7,816 bases of DNA from CAYOVG01 sp964407285 (GCA_964407285.1 CAYOVG010000331.1:1-7816), one strand, 5' to 3'; positions 1 through 6,536 are shown, counted from the first letter of the stretch. Program-made: numbers and translations. Notes: generated by a model from the sequence alone, not told the origin.

Positions 1-347
1 GTCCCAAGTCCGGAGAGAGTCGATTTAACCGATCCTTCCGCTCCGTTGACCATCTTGATTCCCGAAGAGATATTGGAAAGGCTCACGCTGCTTCCCGCCC
101 TGGTGCGCCAGCCGGTGTTTCCGCGGATATTCAGGATGGGAAGTCCGGTTCCGAGTTCGTCGAGGAACGGATCGCCGAGGGTCTGCGTTACCGTCACCCG
201 TTCCGGGCGGCTGATGTTGAATTCCTCCGGGTTGACGGGCAAGATGAGGATATTGCCCGAGGTCATGAAGGATTCCTCGGTAAATAGAATGAAGGCCACG
301 CACCTGCCGTACTGCTGGTGCGACGGGCCGCCGAGAGTTAAGCTCAT
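1..347 (-). CDS. Tail/baseplate protein, N-terminal part (runs off the left edge)
   Basis: An open frame on the minus strand begins at the ATG at 347-345 and stays open to the edge, giving about 115 residues; the 3' end is missing. The ATG overlaps the spike gene's TGA stop (ATGA), and an AGGAG ribosome site at 355-359 sits 7 bases upstream, indicating translational coupling. The product starts MSLTLGGPSHQQYG and holds the stretch ILILPVNPEEFNISRPE followed by VTVTQTLGDPFLDELGTGLP and a GNTGW element. From memory, this resembles the N-terminal domain of tail proteins of the LysM/XkdP/gp53 type, which link hub and baseplate wedges. A LysM domain, if present, would lie beyond the edge. An internal ATG at 266 with GAGGAA in front is a weaker alternative start. 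That this is a real gene is firm; its exact family is inferred. Confidence 0.8.
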   Translation of the reverse strand, partial: MSLTLGGPSHQQYGRCVAFILFTEESFMTSGNILILPVNPEEFNISRPERVTVTQTLGDPFLDELGTGLPILNIRGNTGWRTRAGSSVSLSNISSGIKMVNGAEGSVKSTLSGLG

Positions 348-1216
348 ACGGGCGCTCCTGTCTGGCTGCTGCCTGATTGAACCTGGCCGTGCCGGTGAGT
401 GACGAGGCTCTTGCCCTGCGCCACGACATCGTCATCGGGAACGGTAATGGTTCCGTTCCAGGTGCAGGGACCGTTAAAGACGAACCGGGATGCGGTCCAT
501 GTGACCGTGCCCCCCGATACGGAGGCGCTCTCCCCGTTTGCGCCGGCGATATTGATCTCCCCGGCCGGCGTTATGTGGATGGCGGCTCCGGTTGGGTGCT
601 TCAGGATGAATCCCTTGGGCGAATCGTCGCTTTTGACGGACCACGGCTGCGACTTTGCGTCCTCGTTTTTTCCGGACAGGTCGGTGAGGCCGGAGTCCGT
701 GTCGTAGACCTTCATGTACGATCCGTCGGGCCAGTAGTGCTCCTCCTCGCAGGGAACGCCTTTTAGCGCGTCGCCCACGATGCGGGAGTACCTGTCGGAT
801 TCGTGGCGCTCCAAGCGCATGTTCGGGTGGTGGTCGTTGGAAAAACTCGCCTGGTGGTCTTCGGGGTGTTTGAAGCCGATACAGATCGGGAAATTGGCGT
901 CTCCGTGAATGTTTGAGATGACTGCATACATATCGTGCCGGCCGTTGCCTTCAGATCTGTAGTCGTCATCTTCAAGATTAGTATCCGGCAGGTAGGATAG
1001 TCCGGAACGCGTCGATGCGGCTTCTACTATGACGGGCACGTTTACGGCAACGCCCGAACCGTCGACGAATGCAACATCGATGGTTTTGGCGGCCGGTCGG
1101 GTCTTGACGACGCGAGCGAGCTTGTTGTAGGGTCGCCAGGAGATGAGCGTGGGGTTGTTGGGTTCAAATCCGGCCTGAATGACGGTACGTATCGGATAGG
1201 GCTCAAATTCGATCAT
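344..1216 (-). CDS. Baseplate spike protein, gpV-like (OB-fold plus beta-helix tip)
   Basis: This 290-residue protein looks like the central spike that closes the tail tube and pierces the outer membrane when the sheath contracts. Residues about 33-118 fit the OB-fold of the gpV/gp45 family, beginning LARVVKTRP and ending with SNIHGDANFPICIGFKHPED. Residues about 130-200 form a charged linker. From 201, KGFILKHPTGAAIHITPAGE starts the repetitive beta-strand pattern of the spike's triple-stranded helix. The last 20 residues contain THRHG, placing an H-x-H pair at His274 and His276; in P2 and related spikes, such a pair in the trimer binds iron at the apex. Start: ATG at 1216 with AGGA 8 bases upstream. 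It lies 36 bases after the hub gene and overlaps the next gene by four bases. The family call is strong; iron binding is inferred. Confidence 0.88.
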   Translation of the reverse strand: MIEFEPYPIRTVIQAGFEPNNPTLISWRPYNKLARVVKTRPAAKTIDVAFVDGSGVAVNVPVIVEAASTRSGLSYLPDTNLEDDDYRSEGNGRHDMYAVISNIHGDANFPICIGFKHPEDHQASFSNDHHPNMRLERHESDRYSRIVGDALKGVPCEEEHYWPDGSYMKVYDTDSGLTDLSGKNEDAKSQPWSVKSDDSPKGFILKHPTGAAIHITPAGEINIAGANGESASVSGGTVTWTASRFVFNGPCTWNGTITVPDDDVVAQGKSLVTHRHGQVQSGSSQTGAPV

Positions 1217-1252
1217 ATCTTTTATCCTACATTATGATGTGGTTTACGGAAT

Positions 1253-2713
1253 CTATTTCGAGGATCTTCTCAAATAATTAAGTGCTTCGCGTTCTTTTCT
1301 CTTCCGCTCCCGACGCTTTCTGCGCGCTTCCAAGTATCCGGTCCCCCTGACGACTTTGCAGGTGGTACTGAAAGATCCTTGTCCGATAAGCTTTAAAGAG
1401 TGGGTTACATGGGTGACGTAGTATTCCCCGTCTCCCCATTGTAGGTACACGCCGGGCTTGATGTTCTCATTTCCCTTGAGGACGAAAGTTCCATCCTCGT
1501 AAACGGAGTTAAGATACATTGCTTCAGCCAGGTAGCTATTGAGCCTGCTGCAGAAGCTAGCGGCGACGTTCATGACCTGCGCCCGCTCGTCTTCCTTTTG
1601 ACCGGCATAAAGGTTGACGTACTGGGTGGATGTGTCATAGTACTGAAAGCCGTAGCGGTAAGCTCCGCAATATTCGTCTTCGGGGTCCGATATATAAGGA
1701 TTCTCCAATTTAGGAGCAAGGATCTTTCCAGCCGCGTTTGCGCGGAAATTCTGATCGATCCCTTTGGCGTTCTCAGGAGTGGTGAAATAGACATTTCTTA
1801 CTTCCGTAGACTTGCGGTTGAGTTCTACACTCAAAACATCACTGGAGTTGATAGGTATCTCCTTGAGCGTTTCATAGGCGTGTTCCTGCAATTTGACCGC
1901 AGACTGAATATATTCGCAGTGCCGATTCTTCCATGGGGTTGCTCGCAGGATGAGTGCCGGACCTTTGGAGGTTTCAACCGGGAAGCATTCATTCCACGGA
2001 TGGTTCATGGAACTGACCAATATGGCGCCGATAGTCTTGCCGTCCTGTTGCAGCGTGGCAGGGTTGAAATTGCCCTCCAAACCTTCCGGTATCAAGAACC
2101 ACGGTACGGGAATCGTTGAATAACCACGGCGGAGCTTCTCCCATTGAGATTTTCCCAGCCCGTCCGCACTGTAGGCGTACTTCCATATGGTCGAAAGCAC
2201 ATCATGGAATGACCCTTGGAGGGGAATATTGTAGTCGTCGACGGGTCCCCATATCATGTGGAGTATCTCTGCATGCTTCGAGGAAAGATAGTAGACTTTG
2301 GTATCTAAGAGAAGCTTACTGATTAAGCCCGTTCCTTCGATATCATAACTTCTCTGGGGTTTGCCTTGAGCATCCACGGAAAATTTCTGGCTTACGGAAT
2401 CGAGAAATCCTCTCATGACGACAGGAGGCCCTTCAGGTTTGTTCTCGACATGAGCGAACCTGATCTCAAAATAGTCCATTGGAGAGAGACGATGATACCA
2501 ACTCGTTCTATTATTATCCTGTATCGGAAGAAGGGACATTTTCCAGCGTTCCCATGGAGACTCGAGGCCATGTTCGATAGTGATTCCTTTGACTCCGGAG
2601 GTAATCTTCTCGAGCTTTTCTCCCTTGTATGTCTGAACTTCAACTTCCGCTTCTATGGAACATACCTTGACGGAAGACTCAATTTTCTGGTTCGTTGCAG
2701 AATCTGTCACCAT
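1253..2713 (-). CDS. Baseplate hub protein, gp27/gpD/XkdQ-like
   Basis: The 486-residue product matches hub proteins that form the trimeric ring joining tail tube, spike and baseplate wedges. Near the N-terminus (about residues 17-140) is the usual first beta-barrel pattern: WERWKMSLLP, then LSPMDYFEIRFA, then VVMRGFLDSVSQKF, then GKPQRSYDIEGTGLISKLL. The C-terminal part has YLQWGDGEYYVTHVTHSLKL and CKVVRGTGY, typical of the last beta domain of XkdQ-like hubs. The final 23 residues are very basic (RRKRRERKRKEREAL), an unusual tail that could contact partner proteins or nucleic acid; that is a guess. The ATG at 2713 is preceded by AGGAAGAG, which overlaps the stop codon of the tape-measure gene nine bases upstream, so the two are probably coupled. 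No signal peptide or membrane segment is seen. Confidence 0.85.
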   Translation of the reverse strand: MVTDSATNQKIESSVKVCSIEAEVEVQTYKGEKLEKITSGVKGITIEHGLESPWERWKMSLLPIQDNNRTSWYHRLSPMDYFEIRFAHVENKPEGPPVVMRGFLDSVSQKFSVDAQGKPQRSYDIEGTGLISKLLLDTKVYYLSSKHAEILHMIWGPVDDYNIPLQGSFHDVLSTIWKYAYSADGLGKSQWEKLRRGYSTIPVPWFLIPEGLEGNFNPATLQQDGKTIGAILVSSMNHPWNECFPVETSKGPALILRATPWKNRHCEYIQSAVKLQEHAYETLKEIPINSSDVLSVELNRKSTEVRNVYFTTPENAKGIDQNFRANAAGKILAPKLENPYISDPEDEYCGAYRYGFQYYDTSTQYVNLYAGQKEDERAQVMNVAASFCSRLNSYLAEAMYLNSVYEDGTFVLKGNENIKPGVYLQWGDGEYYVTHVTHSLKLIGQGSFSTTCKVVRGTGYLEARRKRRERKRKEREALNYLRRSSK

Positions 2714-2722
2714 TTTCTCTTC

Positions 2723-4927
2723 CTACGCGTAAAAGCTTGCGGCATCAAGGCCGATGAAGGCATTGTTCCCGCTGCCGGTTTTGATCCGAGGGATTTTGGT
2801 CGAAGCTACCCTGGCGTTTCCAATGTAGATATTGATGTCGCCGTTATAGCTCTGGGGTTGGCTGACGTTGGGATTTTCCACTTCGGGTTTCGAGTTGGGC
2901 GTCCATCGCTCTTCCCTGTGCAACTCCTCGTCGGAGATTCTAACGCCCTGCCTATCTCTATATATATTAGCTCCATCCTGATCGCCGGAGCTTTTACTTT
3001 GTCTTGGCGCATTATACTTATTGTACAAATCACTGTCGTTCATATATCTTTCTTGGTATTTAAATACTTTGTATGGATATCTCTCATTTTCTGAACTTGT
3101 GGGAATACTTCTTCCGCTCTTAATATATTTATCATAGCCGTACTCCCCACGATTATATGCTCTTAATGCATCGTAGTCGTTTCCGTATTTAGCCTGAAGT
3201 TTTTTGATCTTCTTGATTCCACCACGAGCATTTTGAACTGGATCGAAAGGGTCTTTCACTCCAAGATCCGGCCATGTGTTATCCATAAGTTGGAAAAGTC
3301 CTTTGGCGCCTTTTGGAGATACTGTTCTCGGATTGAATTGTGATTCTGCCTCTGCAATGGCCAGCGCGAGGGTTATGTCTACATCTTGAGCTTTAGCTTC
3401 GTTTATTATTATCGCTTTCATCCTTTCACGCACTTCAGGCGAAACGCCTACATGCTTACCCTGGGTTTTGGCATTTTTCCCTTTTCTTCCTTTGCCTATT
3501 CCGGCGGGTTTGGCCGTTCCCGCATACACAGGCTGAATTCCTACAAGGTCCACGATACATTCCGCCGCATCCAGGGCTGCCTCGAAATCAGACTTTAAGG
3601 TCCCAACTGGATCATGAATGAGGTCCAAGAGGTCCTTGATCATGTCATCCCATTGGGCGTTAGCGGCCTCGGCCATGTTGGACGCGGCTTCCAGAGCCTT
3701 TTCAGAAAAGGAGATAATACCTGAAAAAGTGTTTTGTTCCGGTCTCCCGACCATTTTGCTTACTGGATCGGCAGAGTTGCTCCTGAGTGGCTGTTCCTGA
3801 TGAAGTCCCACATCAAGCTCCCCTTTGAATTCCTCGGGGACCGGCTTTAGAATCTCTTCCCAACGGGAAGCCGATTTTCGCCATGGAAATTCCGCGGTTC
3901 CGCCACTATGCTCCACGGGCAACTTGGCGTGATTATACTCTAATGATTTCATGAGAATATTGTGATTGCCGAACGGACCTTCTTCCTGCGACGTTTCAAC
4001 TTCCAATGGACCGACAATTCCGACGGTCTGCGCAAGCATGGAAAGCCCAATTCCTTCGGCCGGCGGATTTCGAGAGCCGTCCATGGCCAAGGCCGGGTAA
4101 TCCGCTCCGGATCCTCCGTGCAGTTCCGATTCCGCCATTGTATTCATCGCAGTCATGAACACGGCCGCGTCTTCGGGAACGACGTTGTAACTACGGATGA
4201 ATTGACGAGGGTCTTCGCCATGCACCCGGGCGGATTCACCACTAACCGCATTTGCCTTGTCCTGAAGCTCTGCATAGTCCTTTGCCGTGGCTGCCAGACC
4301 GGCACAATCATCGGCAAGTTGCCTCGCATCCTTGCCTGTCCCGATGAACGTATTCGCGCCTGACTCCACTTTGAGCTGAAGAGCTTCGAGGTTCTGCCCA
4401 ACTCTATCCCAGGTGCGTATAAGATCGAGAAGGGAGTTTTGATAATCTGTCGTACTTCCTACCCATTTCGACACCATAGCGCCGGCGGCCCAACCACTGT
4501 TTGAATGAATCCCGCCCGATTCGAGATCGGAGTAATTGTTTGGGTCTTCCAATACGTCCTGGCGTTGATGCCGCACTACATCGACATGCTTGCCGGGTTC
4601 GCTCTGAAACGAATCGCTTGCGGCAGCGTATTCTAAAGGAATGCCCCCGGCGAGATCCAATACCTCAGTCATGTTGCGGACAGGATCGAGAGGTTTCTGT
4701 TCGTTGAGAGACTGCTGATATTTCTCGACCATGTGCAGGATCGTTTCCATGGTCTTTTGAACTTTGTTCGGGGCATTTTCGACCTCGTCCGACAGCTTAC
4801 CGAGATTCTGAAAAGGTTTATCGACCTGCCTGCGTAGCTCATCGGCAATGCGGCTTACATTTTCGTACCCTCGCAATGCCTCACCGGTATCAGAGTTCAT
4901 CTTAATCGTCGTTTGATTCTCGGCCAT
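2723..4927 (-). CDS. Tape-measure protein with C-terminal lytic transglycosylase (SLT) domain
   Basis: This 734-residue protein occupies the tape-measure position between chaperone and hub. Residues 1-230 are rich in helix-forming, heptad-like stretches such as ADELRRQVDKPFQNLGKL. Residues about 500-605 form a Slt-type muramidase domain: ALAIAEAESQFNP with probable catalytic Glu528, then SPKGAKGLFQLM (537-548), then AYNRGEYGY (590-598). Such domains cut the glycan strands of peptidoglycan and help the tube cross the wall. The last 50 residues are beta-like (GDINIYIGNARVA). No long hydrophobic segment stands out, unlike many tape measures. At roughly 0.15 nm per residue a fully extended protein would span about 110 nm; because the enzyme domain is unlikely to be stretched, the tail is probably shorter. 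The ATG lies three bases after the chaperone stop with only a weak ribosome site, suggesting coupling. The SLT call is firm; tape-measure identity rests on position, size and helical content. Confidence 0.83.
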   Translation of the reverse strand: MAENQTTIKMNSDTGEALRGYENVSRIADELRRQVDKPFQNLGKLSDEVENAPNKVQKTMETILHMVEKYQQSLNEQKPLDPVRNMTEVLDLAGGIPLEYAAASDSFQSEPGKHVDVVRHQRQDVLEDPNNYSDLESGGIHSNSGWAAGAMVSKWVGSTTDYQNSLLDLIRTWDRVGQNLEALQLKVESGANTFIGTGKDARQLADDCAGLAATAKDYAELQDKANAVSGESARVHGEDPRQFIRSYNVVPEDAAVFMTAMNTMAESELHGGSGADYPALAMDGSRNPPAEGIGLSMLAQTVGIVGPLEVETSQEEGPFGNHNILMKSLEYNHAKLPVEHSGGTAEFPWRKSASRWEEILKPVPEEFKGELDVGLHQEQPLRSNSADPVSKMVGRPEQNTFSGIISFSEKALEAASNMAEAANAQWDDMIKDLLDLIHDPVGTLKSDFEAALDAAECIVDLVGIQPVYAGTAKPAGIGKGRKGKNAKTQGKHVGVSPEVRERMKAIIINEAKAQDVDITLALAIAEAESQFNPRTVSPKGAKGLFQLMDNTWPDLGVKDPFDPVQNARGGIKKIKKLQAKYGNDYDALRAYNRGEYGYDKYIKSGRSIPTSSENERYPYKVFKYQERYMNDSDLYNKYNAPRQSKSSGDQDGANIYRDRQGVRISDEELHREERWTPNSKPEVENPNVSQPQSYNGDINIYIGNARVASTKIPRIKTGSGNNAFIGLDAASFYA

Positions 4928-4930
4928 ATC

Positions 4931-5263
4931 CTATTCCATTTCTATCTCTTCCCAGTTATTCGGATCTTGCAGCGCCCGGGCATTCTCGCGGAGTGTGTCG
5001 ATAATGCCTTCATCCTCTTCAGCCCATCGCCTCAGAGTGTCTTCAAAGAACTTTTCATCCGCATCGCTCATTATGGTTGGTGTTCTGCCGCATGCCATTT
5101 GTTCGTAGAACTTGCAGGCGTAGTACTCCTCCATGATTTCGATGTCGGTCATGGCCAGGAAGCGCGGATCGCTGGGAGGAAGATTGTATCTGTGGCGAAA
5201 CCAGAACTTATACGTCTTTGCCTTCTTCAGCGCTCTTTTCTGGATCTGCTCTTTGCTCTCCGC
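4931..5263 (-). CDS. Tail assembly chaperone, frameshifted C-terminal extension
   Basis: This frame encodes about 110 residues running from AESKEQIQKRALKKAKTYKF through FRHRYNLPPSDPRFLAMTD to NNWEEIEME, ending three bases before the tape-measure start. It has no usable start: the open stretch upstream gives Arg/Ser/Cys-rich translation unlike a protein, the only near start is a TTG at 5335 without a ribosome site, and the first ATG falls well inside the domain with no Shine-Dalgarno sequence. Coding-like sequence appears just where the preceding chaperone frame nears its end, so it is most likely translated as a fusion with the upstream gene by a +1 or -2 ribosomal shift. This parallels lambda gpG/gpGT, P2 E/E' and Mu, where the extension contacts the tape measure. 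The fusion would be about 206-207 residues. The exact junction is inferred. Confidence 0.75.
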   Translation of the reverse strand, partial: AESKEQIQKRALKKAKTYKFWFRHRYNLPPSDPRFLAMTDIEIMEEYYACKFYEQMACGRTPTIMSDADEKFFEDTLRRWAEEDEGIIDTLRENARALQDPNNWEEIEME

Positions 5264-5552
5264 GAAATCGCAACACCTGTGACATGTACGCCTCGAATAC
5301 GGCGGCGAGGGCCTGGAAATCGTACAACTCCTCAAGGTTCCATCCCTTCGGCGGTTTGACCGTGACGGTTTCGAGCGTGGCTACCATGTAGGCGATGTTG
5401 GACGCATATTTTGATGGGGTCGCATTTCCTTCGGCCAGTTCCGCGGCCCGGTTGTCGATCCTGACGTCATCGAGAAGCGTGGCGTATTTGAAGGTGAAAA
5501 CTCCTATGCCGTTGACGTTTTCGGTAAAGTTTTTCGTTGCAGGGATAAGCAT
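5208..5552 (-). CDS. Tail assembly chaperone, short form
   Basis: The 114-residue product begins MLIPATKNFTENVNGIGVF and ends EKSAEEGKDV. I chose the ATG at 5552 because AAGGAG (5562-5567) stands nine bases before it; an upstream in-frame start would translate the 30-base palindrome and lacks a ribosome site. Position between tube and tape measure, size, predicted mixed beta/alpha character, and overlap with a second frame all fit the small chaperone that holds tube or tape-measure subunits soluble before assembly (lambda gpG, P2 gpE and PBSX XkdN class). It should be made in excess over the frameshifted long form. Its leader carries a strong hairpin (5596-5625). The function is inferred mainly from gene order and the overlapping-frame architecture, since sequence conservation in this class is low. 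Confidence 0.78.
   Translation of the reverse strand: MLIPATKNFTENVNGIGVFTFKYATLLDDVRIDNRAAELAEGNATPSKYASNIAYMVATLETVTVKPPKGWNLEELYDFQALAAVFEAYMSQVLRFRGEQRADPEKSAEEGKDV
5256..5267 (-). other. Candidate programmed ribosomal frameshift site (+1 or -2)
   Basis: Read on the minus strand this stretch is TTT CGC GGA GAG in the frame of the short chaperone. Two slips lead into the frame of the extension. A +1 slip moves tRNA-Phe from TTT to TTC and continues as GCG GAG AGC; the UUU-CGN context resembles the influenza PA-X +1 site. A -2 slip on GGAGAG lets tRNA-Glu re-pair perfectly from GAG to the overlapping GAG and continues as AGC AAA; a -2 shift is known for the Mu chaperone. Either gives nearly the same fusion. 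The need for a shift is well supported; which site is used is inference. Confidence 0.5.
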
Positions 5553-5595
5553 GGAATGTAACTCCTTGATATAGAGAGGTCCTAAGTTTTGTTTT

Positions 5596-5625
5596 TTCCC
5601 GCGCTCCCGTACGGGAGCGCGGGAA
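5596..5625. repeat. Perfect 30-base palindrome in the chaperone leader
   Basis: Two 15-base arms (left arm TTCCCGCGCTCCCGT) are exact inverted copies meeting at 5610/5611. The G+C-rich hairpin would be very stable in RNA from either strand. In the minus-strand late transcript it lies 43 bases before the chaperone start and is followed by an A-rich run; on the plus strand a T run precedes it. Neither direction has a U tract after the stem, so it is not a classical intrinsic terminator. It could be an mRNA-stability or processing hairpin, a protein-binding operator for the nearby plus-strand gene, or an end of an inserted cassette. Structure is seen; role is unknown. Confidence 0.75.
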
Positions 5626-5725
5626 CCGGGCAAACTCCGATTGACACATTTCCAAAACAGCGTTAGGAGAAATTACGTACACGGATGTTCCATGGGTTAC
5701 AGATATTGCTGCAGGAAAATGAGCT

Positions 5726-6019
5726 ATGCCCATGGGGATTAAAATGACTCTTGAATTGCCGATCAAGAGTACTAAAAAGGACAAGTGGTACGTGGCTTCG
5801 TGCCCCGCGCTCGATGTCGTTTCCCAGGGGGACTCGCAGGAGGAAGCCAAAGTCCATTTGAGTGAAGCGCTTGTCGGCTTTCTGGAATCGTGTTTCGAGC
5901 ATGGCGCCCTTGATGCGGTTCTTCGGGAATGCGGCTTTTCGCCCATTCCTTCCACCAAGTCCGGTATGGCCGGGATGAGCAGGGACGATTACTTCAAGTA
6001 TCTCGACGAATGCAAGTGA
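5726..6019 (+). CDS. HicB-like protein (solitary antitoxin-type gene, probable moron)
   Basis: The 97-residue product is the only gene on the plus strand. Residues about 7-55 match the HicB fold (partial RNase-H-like): MTLELPIKS, then KWYVASCPALDVVSQGDS with the characteristic P-x-L and SQGD elements, then QEEAKVHLSEALVGFLE, the following helix. In HicAB systems HicB neutralises the mRNA-cleaving toxin HicA and often represses its own promoter. Here no HicA frame is found on either side, and the C-terminal 40 residues show no clear ribbon-helix-helix or helix-turn-helix. Start choice: ATG at 5726 has GCAGGA nine bases upstream; ATG at 5732 or 5744 (MTLELP) are alternatives, the last fitting the usual family start. 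A TTGACA at 5641 could be a -35 element but lacks a good -10. It may be an orphan regulator, an anti-toxin against host HicA, or a remnant. Family is likely; function is open. Confidence 0.75.
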   Translation: MPMGIKMTLELPIKSTKKDKWYVASCPALDVVSQGDSQEEAKVHLSEALVGFLESCFEHGALDAVLRECGFSPIPSTKSGMAGMSRDDYFKYLDECK

Positions 6020-6038
6020 TTGATCGATACGGACAGCA

Positions 6039-6062
6039 ATGGCGGGGACAAAACCCCGCCAT
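6039..6062. terminator. Stem-loop between convergent genes, possible bidirectional terminator
   Basis: The nine-base arms ATGGCGGGG and CCCCGCCAT flank the six-base loop ACAAAA. It sits 19 bases after the HicB-like gene and 21 bases beyond the end of the tail-tube gene, the place expected for a shared terminator of converging genes. There is no run of T after the stem in either direction, so termination would be weak or factor-dependent. Since the late operon must continue leftward into the chaperone and tape-measure genes, it may mainly stop plus-strand transcripts or only protect RNA ends. Confidence 0.4.
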
Positions 6063-6083
6063 GCCGTTATCCCGTGTATACCC

Positions 6084-6527
6084 TTACATCTTCCCACTCA
6101 CGTCGAGGGCTTTGAACGTACACTGCTCGCTTATGACTGCATTCTTGGTCACGGTTAGCATACCGCCGGCATAGGAGCATTTGAGGTACTTCCTGATGGG
6201 TTCGGTAGTGCTGGTGCTGGTGTCATACAGCTCTATGTCGAACACACGTCCCTCCAGAGCTGCCTCTCCGTTCTCGGGAATGACGTTGGCGCTGTACAGC
6301 GAACTGTTCCTGAGCGCCATTCGGTTGGCGACGATGTGGTGCGAGGCCATTTTGGGAACATACTCCTGTGCATGGATATCCCCTATGCCGCTGATAGCTT
6401 CGGGCGCGTAGTCGTCGGTGCACTTCACGTCCTGGAGTACGCCTATCTCTGTGCCGTTCATGTAGATTTTCGCGGTATTGGCCGATCTTACGATCAAGTT
6501 GGTGGTAGTGCTATTGCTATCGGACAC
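6084..6527 (-). CDS. Tail tube (inner tube) protein
   Basis: The 147-residue product is taken as the tube subunit that stacks in rings inside the sheath and conducts DNA. It begins SDSNSTTTNLIVRSANTAKI after the initiator, has an early strand-turn-strand (KIYMNGTEIGVLQDVK), and ends FKALDVSGKM. Size, beta-rich character, and location directly after the sheath gene agree with XkdM/FII/gp19-type tube proteins of the Hcp-like fold. The start is GTG at 6527: AGGAG at 6534-6538 lies six bases upstream and overlaps the sheath stop codon, and no better ATG is in frame. Tight coupling with the sheath gene suits the near-equal amounts required. It is followed by the HicB-like insertion rather than directly by the chaperone. 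Identity rests on context and general pattern more than on a diagnostic motif. Confidence 0.8.
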   Translation of the reverse strand: MSDSNSTTTNLIVRSANTAKIYMNGTEIGVLQDVKCTDDYAPEAISGIGDIHAQEYVPKMASHHIVANRMALRNSSLYSANVIPENGEAALEGRVFDIELYDTSTSTTEPIRKYLKCSYAGGMLTVTKNAVISEQCTFKALDVSGKM

Positions 6528-6536
6528 GTTTCACTC

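Noticed and set aside
25..435. Minus-strand open frame of 136 codons over the spike/edge-gene junction
   Set aside because: Its translation is Arg/Gln/Pro rich and it overlaps the spike C-terminus and the edge gene in another frame, both of which are better supported.
2366..3094. Long plus-strand open frame (242 codons) with several hydrophobic stretches
   Set aside because: It is antisense to the hub start and tape-measure end, crosses a gene boundary, and has no ribosome site. The hydrophobic stretches are what antisense of polar, Asp/Asn/Tyr-rich coding DNA gives.
5553..5633. Upstream extension of the chaperone frame to 5633 (start MPGSRAPV)
   Set aside because: The extension translates the palindrome and has no ribosome site, while AAGGAG stands correctly before the ATG at 5552.
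5641..5669. Possible promoter for the HicB-like gene with -35 TTGACA
   Set aside because: The -35 is perfect but the hexamer 17 bases later is TAGGAG, a poor -10; no better pair was found, so it is mentioned only as a possibility.
5640..5725. Possible HicA remnant upstream of the HicB-like gene
   Set aside because: All three plus-strand frames were read here; none shows the HicA double-stranded-RNA-binding pattern or its conserved histidine, and stops interrupt them.
5663..6097. Minus-strand open frame of 144 codons across the HicB-like gene
   Set aside because: It is the antisense of the HicB-like gene, includes the stem-loop at 6039-6062, and shows no family pattern; the plus-strand protein is clearly recognisable.
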